Positions 58,552 through 64,000 of a stretch of 64,000 bases of DNA are shown here, in pieces. A program made the translations under genes and the position numbers. Location: the NCBI RefSeq assembly GCF_013404075.1, contig NZ_JACBJQ010000018.1:1-64000 (forward strand), written 5' to 3'. The first letter of the stretch is position 1; every line of letters begins with the position of its first letter. This stretch comes from Mycolicibacterium vinylchloridicum (GTDB lineage: Bacteria > Actinomycetota > Actinomycetes > Mycobacteriales > Mycobacteriaceae). Under the pieces are notes generated by a model. The model searched no databases. It saw only the letters and a program-made list of their open reading frames with translations, and was not told the origin of the DNA.

Positions 58552-60318
58552 TCAGCCCACGTAGCCGATGACCGGGTTGGTGTAGCTCAGCGCGCCGCTC
58601 TCCATCCAGTGCATCAGCGGCTGGTAGTCGCTGTTGGGCGGCTGCGGCATGTAGCCCCGGCTGGTGGCGCCCTCGACCGGCTGATTGAACTGACGCATCC
58701 GAAGTACGTTGGCCCACAAGTAATCCTGGATCTGCGACATGCTCGTCAGATCCTTTTCCTTCTTGAAGATCTTCATGATCTTGTCTTTGTCGTCACCACT
58801 GTCGATCAGGTCTTCGACGATGTCGTCGAACTCGTCTTTGCCGATCGTGTACAGGTTGTCGCCGGTGACGGTCTGCGCACTGAGGTAGCCCTGCTCGGCG
58901 ACGATCGCGACCTGGGTCTCCTTCAGCGCTTCCTGCGCGTTCGGGACGTAGCCCAGGTCGATCGAGCTGAGCTGCGAGTAGGGATTGATGACGTAGAGGC
59001 CGCCCCAGCGGTGGTGGCCGTCGACGATCCACACTCCGTTGTCCGCGGTGAGGATCACGCTCTTGGCCAGCACGGTGCCGCCGGCCAGATAGTCCTCGAG
59101 CAAATCGGGGTCCTGAAGCGGATCCTCCAGCGCCTTCTGCGCGTCGATCTCGTTCTGCGTCGGGATCAGACTGCTCACCGCCGCGGTGATCGGGGTGACG
59201 GTGATGGCCTCGTTCGGGATTCCACGGGTCGATCCGCCGGTGGTGATCAGATTCAAAAGCGGTGTGTTGCAGGTCGATTGGCACTGATCACCGGTGACCG
59301 GGTCGGTCTTGAGGTAGGTGTTGAACAGGTTGACGAAGCCGTCCTGATCCTCGGTGTAGGCGGCGATCAGGATCTGCTGCAGCTGGCCGACGGCGACCAT
59401 ATCGGGCAGCGGAACCCCGTCGGTCGTCATCCGCTCGGTGTTCTCGGCGCTGTTCAGGATCTTCTTGGCCGTGCCGGCCAGCCCGCCGTTGCTCATCCAG
59501 TTGTTGACGTAATACGCGATCTCGTCGGCGGTGGCTTCGCGGCCGAGCGCCACCTGGACGATCTCCTGGACCTTCACCGAGCGGAAGGCGTTGGCCTTGA
59601 TGAACTGCACGGCGATCATCTGAGTGGGCTGGCCGGACTGCAGCCGCTGGACATAGATGGCCGCCTGTGCGGCGTCGGTGGGGGTGCCCAGGATGCTGCG
59701 GTACAGCAATTGGACGTAGGTGCCGGCGGTGCCGCCGGCCTCCCGATAGAACTCCCGGGTGCTGGCGATCTGCGCGACCACCAGTGGCTCGGGCAGACCC
59801 ATTCGGAGTTCCATGGTGCCCATCGCCAATTCGCGGTCGGTGGGCGCACGTCCGAGCAGTTCGAGGTAGTAGCTCGTGACCTGCTGCCGGCGGAAGGCCG
59901 TCGACCGGTAGAGGCTACCGACCACCGCGGCCTGCCCCTTCGCGTCGAACAGGGCGGTGTAGCGCTGCAACTGATCGGCAGTCGGGTCGGCACGCAGGAT
60001 CTCGCGGAACAGGCCGGTGACGATCTCGGTGGACGTGCCGGGGTCCGACGCGGCAACCACTCGCACGACCCGTCGTGATGACGCCACGGGCCGAGCTGTC
60101 ACCGCCACCCGCTGCCGGGTGGCCGTGGGACGCACAGAAGCCCGCGGCCGCCCCGCGGCCGGGTGATGCGTGGTGCCACGCGCCGACGACGCGGTGGATG
60201 TGGCCGATCCGCTGCCCTCGTCGGCCGAGGCGATCGCCGGTACCGCAAGCATCGCCGCACCGACACCGGCGGCCACCGCACCGGCCTGGAGCAGGCGAAC
60301 CATCGTCCATTCGGTCAT
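58552..60318 (-). CDS. Exported DUF4214 protein with ParB/sulfiredoxin-like domain
   Basis: This 588-residue protein has a signal peptide (AGAVAAGVGAAMLAVPAIASADE) and a basic linker. Residues about 95-280 hold repeats of the DUF4214 type (YLELLGRAPTDRELA, LYRSILGTPTDAAQ, VALGREATADEIAYYVNNW). A C-terminal domain (about 395-560) contains VWIVDGHHRWGGLYV with Asp433-His435-His436-Arg437, the signature of ParB/sulfiredoxin-fold proteins. That fold is normally cytoplasmic. ATG at 60318; 60303 is an alternative. The function is unknown. Confidence 0.8.
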   Translation of the reverse strand: MTEWTMVRLLQAGAVAAGVGAAMLAVPAIASADEGSGSATSTASSARGTTHHPAAGRPRASVRPTATRQRVAVTARPVASSRRVVRVVAASDPGTSTEIVTGLFREILRADPTADQLQRYTALFDAKGQAAVVGSLYRSTAFRRQQVTSYYLELLGRAPTDRELAMGTMELRMGLPEPLVVAQIASTREFYREAGGTAGTYVQLLYRSILGTPTDAAQAAIYVQRLQSGQPTQMIAVQFIKANAFRSVKVQEIVQVALGREATADEIAYYVNNWMSNGGLAGTAKKILNSAENTERMTTDGVPLPDMVAVGQLQQILIAAYTEDQDGFVNLFNTYLKTDPVTGDQCQSTCNTPLLNLITTGGSTRGIPNEAITVTPITAAVSSLIPTQNEIDAQKALEDPLQDPDLLEDYLAGGTVLAKSVILTADNGVWIVDGHHRWGGLYVINPYSQLSSIDLGYVPNAQEALKETQVAIVAEQGYLSAQTVTGDNLYTIGKDEFDDIVEDLIDSGDDKDKIMKIFKKEKDLTSMSQIQDYLWANVLRMRQFNQPVEGATSRGYMPQPPNSDYQPLMHWMESGALSYTNPVIGYVG

Positions 60319-60393
60319 GGCAAAAGAACTATCACCCAGGGCAATTAGACGTACCAGGTGTCAACTGGGCTTCATATGGGCGACAGCACATGT

Positions 60394-61656
60394 TCAGCCC
60401 GGCAGTGCGGCGCACAGCCGGGCCCAGTAGTCGTCGACGTCGACGTTGTCCGGATCGGCATGCACGCTGAGCGTGATGACGTCGCCGAGACCGTGCACGC
60501 CGTGGGTCAGGCTCATCATCGGCGACAGCCCCGAGAAGCCGGCGGCGAGCAAGACCGGGAAGCCGCCGAAGGACAGATCCGCGGGCCCGCGGTTCACGCT
60601 GGAGACCACGGTATTGCCGGTGACGGTCGCGCCGCGCGCCTCGGGGTCGAAGTGCCCCACCCCCCAACGCAATAGCGCCGCGGGGATGGCCGCGGACGCG
60701 GCGGCCGACGCCCGCATCGCAGGGTGGTCGCCGCGGCGGCGTTGCGCGGCCAGCTCGGCGCCGATCAGCTCGGCCCGCCGGGCTGGGTCCACATCCGGGT
60801 GCAAGCCGATGCCGACATTGCGAAAGTTGTTGTGTGCACCGGAATCCTGTGCACCGGCCATCGTGACTTCGGCGCCCAGCGTCGACGTATCCTCGCCGCG
60901 TGCGGCGAGATACCCGGCCAGCGCGTCGGAGACCGCCACCAGCACTCCGATCGTGACGGTGGGCACCAGCTGGTCGCGCCGCAGCACCACGGTGCGCACC
61001 ACCGATGTGGCTCGGGGCCGCTGGTTGATGCTGAGCAACGGGCGCCCCGGCGGCGGTGGCGGCACCCGCCCGGCCTCGGTGTCGCGCACCAGCATGCGAT
61101 GGGCGCGCGCCGCGGCCAGTCCGCGCAGGGGCAGGAACCCGCGCCGAGCGGCAACCGGCACCGGCACCGGTTTCTGGCGGCCCAGCAGCGCACCCCCCAA
61201 CGCCGTGCCCCGGCTCCCGTCGGCGAATGCGTGGCCGGTCTGCACCACCACCACCGAGCCGACCCCGCTGCAGCCGGGAATGCCGGTCACCCGCGGGAAA
61301 ATATGTGCGCGCCAGGTCATTCGGCGAAGATCGAGGGTGTCGTCGCGGAGCCGAGCCGCGGCGTCCAGGCAGGCCTGCCAGGCCAGTCCCCCGCCGTGGT
61401 GAATGGCGAGCTGGTCGGCATCCACCTCGGCGGGGCACCACCGGGGATATCGCCATGCGCCGGTATCCACCGCCCGCAATCGCAACTCGTCGCACGCCAG
61501 CGCCCGGCGTCGCAACTCGTCGAGTGCGGCGTCCAGCGAATCGGGCGCGCCGTCGAAGGCATACAGCACGAGTTGATCGTTGGGCACAACGGCCGACATC
61601 CAGAACATCTGCGCGTCAACCGCGGTCATCGATCTGCTGGCAGCCATGCCGACCAT
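60394..61656 (-). CDS. Degenerate WS/DGAT-like protein
   Basis: This 420-residue protein has the acyltransferase/condensation fold of the WS/DGAT group (TAVDAQMFWMS at the start, NNFRNVGIGLHPDVDPARR, NTVVSSVNRGPADLSFGG near the end). The catalytic HHxxxDG reads GHAFADG (Gly141, His142), so the first histidine is lost while the second, thought to be catalytic, remains. Activity is possible but uncertain. ATG at 61656 lies 14 bases from a divergent SDR start. Confidence 0.72.
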   Translation of the reverse strand: MVGMAASRSMTAVDAQMFWMSAVVPNDQLVLYAFDGAPDSLDAALDELRRRALACDELRLRAVDTGAWRYPRWCPAEVDADQLAIHHGGGLAWQACLDAAARLRDDTLDLRRMTWRAHIFPRVTGIPGCSGVGSVVVVQTGHAFADGSRGTALGGALLGRQKPVPVPVAARRGFLPLRGLAAARAHRMLVRDTEAGRVPPPPPGRPLLSINQRPRATSVVRTVVLRRDQLVPTVTIGVLVAVSDALAGYLAARGEDTSTLGAEVTMAGAQDSGAHNNFRNVGIGLHPDVDPARRAELIGAELAAQRRRGDHPAMRASAAASAAIPAALLRWGVGHFDPEARGATVTGNTVVSSVNRGPADLSFGGFPVLLAAGFSGLSPMMSLTHGVHGLGDVITLSVHADPDNVDVDDYWARLCAALPG

Positions 61657-61670
61657 TGTCCTAGGCTGGC

Positions 61671-62477
61671 GTGGTGCTGCCGCCTCCTGGTCCCCACCGC
61701 GCCGCGCTGATCACCGGAGCCTCGTCGGGCATCGGCGCCGAGATCGCCAGGCAGCTCTCCCGCCGCGGTCATCACGTCGTGCTGGTGGCCCGCCGCACAG
61801 AACAGCTGGCGGAGCTGGCCGAACAGCTCAACGGCCCCAGTTCGGTTGTCGGAGCGGATCTTTCGAACCCGGCTGACCGAGCGGCGCTGCCCGACCGGGT
61901 GTCCGCCCTCGGACTCGAGATCGACATCCTGGTCAACAATGCCGGAGTTGCCACCGCGGGCCCGGTGGCCGCGGCGGACCCGGCCGCCGAGGTGACCGTG
62001 GTCGAGGTGGATGTGGCCGCGGTGGTGGATCTGTGCACCCGGTTCGTGGCAGGCATGGTGGCCCGCCGGCGCGGAGCGGTGCTCAACGTCGCATCGGTCG
62101 GCGCCTACGGGCCACTGCCGGGTCAGGCTGTCTACGGCGCGGCCAAGGCCTTCGTCCTGTCCTATACCTGGGCGTTGCGTGAAGAACTCAAGCCCAGCGG
62201 CATAACCGTCACCGCCGTGTGCCCAGGCCCGGTCGACACCGGCTTCGCCGACGCCCTCGGGTTGTCCATGGCGGAAGTCGGGGCCGCGCTGCCCAAACCG
62301 TTGTGGCTGCCTGCCGATGCCGTCGCCAAGATCGCCGTGGACGGACTGGCCGCCGGCAAGCCCGTCGTGGTGCCGGGCCGGCTCAACCGTGCCGCTGCGG
62401 TCGCCAACTACCTGACGCCGCGGCGGCTGCTGCTACCGGTGCTGGCCCGCAGCCACCCCAGCCTCAAGAAGAAGTAG
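61671..62477 (+). CDS. Short-chain dehydrogenase
   Basis: This 268-residue classical SDR has the NADP motif TGASSGIGAEIA, Arg-rich VLVARRTEQL (NADP preference), NNAG, and the active site SVGAYGPLPGQAVYGAAKA with Tyr and Lys. The substrate is unknown; similar proteins act on lipids or ketones. GTG at 61671 or 61674 begins the protein. TAGGCT at 61662-61667 lies 6 bases before the second GTG, as in leaderless genes. It overlaps the next, opposing gene by 14 bases at the 3' end. Confidence 0.85.
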   Translation: MVLPPPGPHRAALITGASSGIGAEIARQLSRRGHHVVLVARRTEQLAELAEQLNGPSSVVGADLSNPADRAALPDRVSALGLEIDILVNNAGVATAGPVAAADPAAEVTVVEVDVAAVVDLCTRFVAGMVARRRGAVLNVASVGAYGPLPGQAVYGAAKAFVLSYTWALREELKPSGITVTAVCPGPVDTGFADALGLSMAEVGAALPKPLWLPADAVAKIAVDGLAAGKPVVVPGRLNRAAAVANYLTPRRLLLPVLARSHPSLKKK

Positions 62478-63378
62478 CCGCCAGAAAGTCCACGATCCGC
62501 TTGCCGACCGCGTCGGGCTGTTCGAGTTGCAGAAAATGCCCGGCGTGCTCGACGACCGCCACCTCGCTTCCCGGCGGCAGGACGTCGCGTACCCATGGCG
62601 TGAATTCCGCTGTCATACAACCGTCGTCGTTGCCGTGCAGGTACAGCGTCGGGAGCACCGGCGGCTCGAGCCACAACGGCTGCAATGCGGCGTAGCGGGC
62701 CGGCGGGCGGGTATTGCGGATCATGGCCCGATAGGTCCCCAGCGCGGCGCGCCAGCGGTCCGGGGAGCCGATCGCGGCGTCGACGTGACGCAGATCCTCG
62801 GCCGCGTTGTAGCCCGGCGACCATCGCCGCCACAACAGCGGCACGATCCACGACGACGAGCGTTCGGGCAGGACCGGCAGCTGGAAGTAACTGATGTACC
62901 AGCTGCGCAGGAACTGCCTCGCCCCGAGCCGCGCCAGGCGGCCCTTGTTGGCCAGCGGCCTGCCGGCCCGCGGCCGCATCGCCGCCGACGGTGGCACCGA
63001 CATGACGACGGCCTTGACGAACGGGGTGTCCGGCATCGCGGCCAGGCCGGTGGCGGCGATCGCACCCCAGTCGTGGCCGATCACGACGTCGGCATCGGTA
63101 GGCCCGCACGCGGCGCGCACCTGCAGTGCGTCGTCCATGACCGCGCCGATGTGATAACTGCCGTCGGCGGGGATCGACGACGGCACATAGCCGCGCATGA
63201 ACGGGGCGATGACGCGGTAGCCCGCGGCCACCAGGTGCGGCGCGAGTTTCCGGAATCCGTAGGCGGTATCGGGAAAGCCATGCAGACACAAGGCAATCGG
63301 ACCGTCGTCTGGTCCCCAGCTCAGTGCGCGCAGCTGTACCGCCGGTGCCGAGACGTCAATCCAGCGTGGCTCGCCCAT
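62464..63378 (-). CDS. Alpha/beta hydrolase, epoxide hydrolase-like
   Basis: This 304-residue alpha/beta-hydrolase has the oxyanion motif HGFPD, the nucleophile elbow IGHDWGAIAA with Asp (epoxide-hydrolase/dehalogenase type), a helical cap domain (about residues 135-215) with the two-tyrosine region SWYISYFQLPV, and the late EHAGHFLQLE with the catalytic His. ATG at 63378. It is encoded 15 bases after the Mce-associated gene. The natural epoxide is not known. Confidence 0.88.
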   Translation of the reverse strand: MGEPRWIDVSAPAVQLRALSWGPDDGPIALCLHGFPDTAYGFRKLAPHLVAAGYRVIAPFMRGYVPSSIPADGSYHIGAVMDDALQVRAACGPTDADVVIGHDWGAIAATGLAAMPDTPFVKAVVMSVPPSAAMRPRAGRPLANKGRLARLGARQFLRSWYISYFQLPVLPERSSSWIVPLLWRRWSPGYNAAEDLRHVDAAIGSPDRWRAALGTYRAMIRNTRPPARYAALQPLWLEPPVLPTLYLHGNDDGCMTAEFTPWVRDVLPPGSEVAVVEHAGHFLQLEQPDAVGKRIVDFLAATSS

Positions 63379-63393
63379 CGACCCCCCTGTTCG

Positions 63394-64000
63394 CTAGACC
63401 GGATCGAATCCCGAGATGAGCCAGCGGCCACCGACCTTGTCCAGCGTCACCCGCACGCTGGAGGTGGTGTTGGTGGGTGGATCGGTCCCCATGACGACGG
63501 TCTGGTTCACGAACAGCAGCACCACCGCGTGTTCGCCCTTGGGCGACACCGACACCGATGCGGCCGCCGGCACCTGGGCCACCGCGGAGATCTTCTTCTC
63601 CTTGGCGCCGGGGATGACGACGTTGTTCACCAGCTGGGTGTAGGCGTCCAGGAAGCTTCCGGTCAGCCGGTCGCGCGCGGCGCCGAGATCCTTGTCGACG
63701 GTCTCGGCCTTGTAGCTCAGCAGAGCGACGGTTGAGTCCTTGGCGGTCTGCACCGATTCGGTGCGGGCACGGTCGGCATCCCGCGTCGACCAGGCCTGCC
63801 AGCCGAAGTACCCGGCCGCCGCGGCCAGAAGCACCGCGACGACCGACACGACCGCCAGGGCCACCACCGCGCCCAGCCCGCCGCGGCGCTGGGTCTCGGC
63901 TGCGGGCGCGGCTTCCGACGTCTCGTCAGCCTCACTCTTGGTGAGGTCGATCGCCGGGGCTTCCTCCGCGGAGCTCTTGGTGATGTCGACCGCAGCGGTC
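63394..64000 (-). CDS. Mce-associated membrane protein, 5' end beyond window
   Basis: At least 202 codons are in the window, and the frame remains open through its right edge. The cytoplasmic N-terminal part has a duplicated acidic motif (VDITKSSAEEAP, IDLTKSEADETS). It is followed by one transmembrane helix (VVALAVVSVVAVLLAAAAGYF) and an outside domain typical of Mam proteins (YTQLVNNVVIPGAKEKKIS, GGRWLISGFDPV). Such proteins stabilise Mce lipid importers. No mce genes are in view; it could be an orphan. An internal GTG at 63867 would remove the duplicated region. Confidence 0.87.
   Translation of the reverse strand, partial: TAAVDITKSSAEEAPAIDLTKSEADETSEAAPAAETQRRGGLGAVVALAVVSVVAVLLAAAAGYFGWQAWSTRDADRARTESVQTAKDSTVALLSYKAETVDKDLGAARDRLTGSFLDAYTQLVNNVVIPGAKEKKISAVAQVPAAASVSVSPKGEHAVVLLFVNQTVVMGTDPPTNTTSSVRVTLDKVGGRWLISGFDPV

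Overview
This high-GC window comes from a fast-growing mycobacterium (Mycolicibacterium type). The evidence is the C-terminus of an MspA-type outer-membrane porin at the left edge, mycobacterial genes (mycothiol mshB, F420 fbiC, PIM mannosyltransferase pimE, lipoprotein lpqW), a PGRS protein, WS/DGAT acyltransferases, an Mce-associated protein and a perfect KstR operator. Assignments rest on reading the translations and on remembered family features; no search was run.

Left part (1-28.9 kb): this follows, in reverse, the gene order remembered from M. tuberculosis Rv1156-Rv1178: dapC-fdxC, fbiC, an Rv1171-type membrane protein, mshB, lpqW, typA, mutT2, phhB-pimE, two Ala/Pro-rich exported proteins (Rv1158c/Rv1157c type) and a DNA glycosylase (Rv1156 type). 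Window-specific additions are a ClC channel, a methyltransferase, three low-complexity exported proteins, a cyp142-like P450 where narGHJI sits in M. tuberculosis, and a large exported PGRS protein ending in a C39-like cysteine-peptidase domain.

Middle part (28.9-37.9 kb): this is an accessory block between the Rv1156 and Rv1155 orthologues. It holds a LytS-type histidine kinase, a LytTR response regulator, a small membrane protein, a sodium:solute symporter, then DUF485 plus an ActP/MctC-like symporter, an MFS transporter and an acyltransferase-3 protein. Two direct repeats matching the LytTR binding consensus at the family's spacing lie in front of the DUF485-symporter pair, so the block reads as a self-contained sense-and-transport module, probably for small carboxylates.

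Next part (37.9-45.8 kb): synteny resumes with Rv1155, Rv1154c, Rv1153c, Rv1152 (GntR) and Rv1151c (sirtuin) equivalents, then a methyltransferase, a probable unannotated 43-residue acidic protein, and a lipid-degradation group (nitronate monooxygenase, SDR, mcr, enoyl-CoA hydratase).

Right part (45.8-64 kb): an orphan HicB-like protein coupled to an MFS exporter, a CPBP protease with an NAD-binding epimerase, a gamma-carbonic anhydrase, a GlxA-type regulator divergent from an MFS gene, a fasciclin protein, a beta-oxidation pair (echA-fadA3) behind a KstR-controlled DUF3556 membrane protein, a dienelactone-hydrolase-like protein lacking its nucleophile, DoxX, an exported DUF4214 protein with a ParB/sulfiredoxin-like domain, a degenerate WS/DGAT, an SDR, an epoxide-hydrolase-like protein and the C-terminal part of an Mce-associated protein. 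No rRNA, tRNA, CRISPR array, transposase or integrase was recognised.
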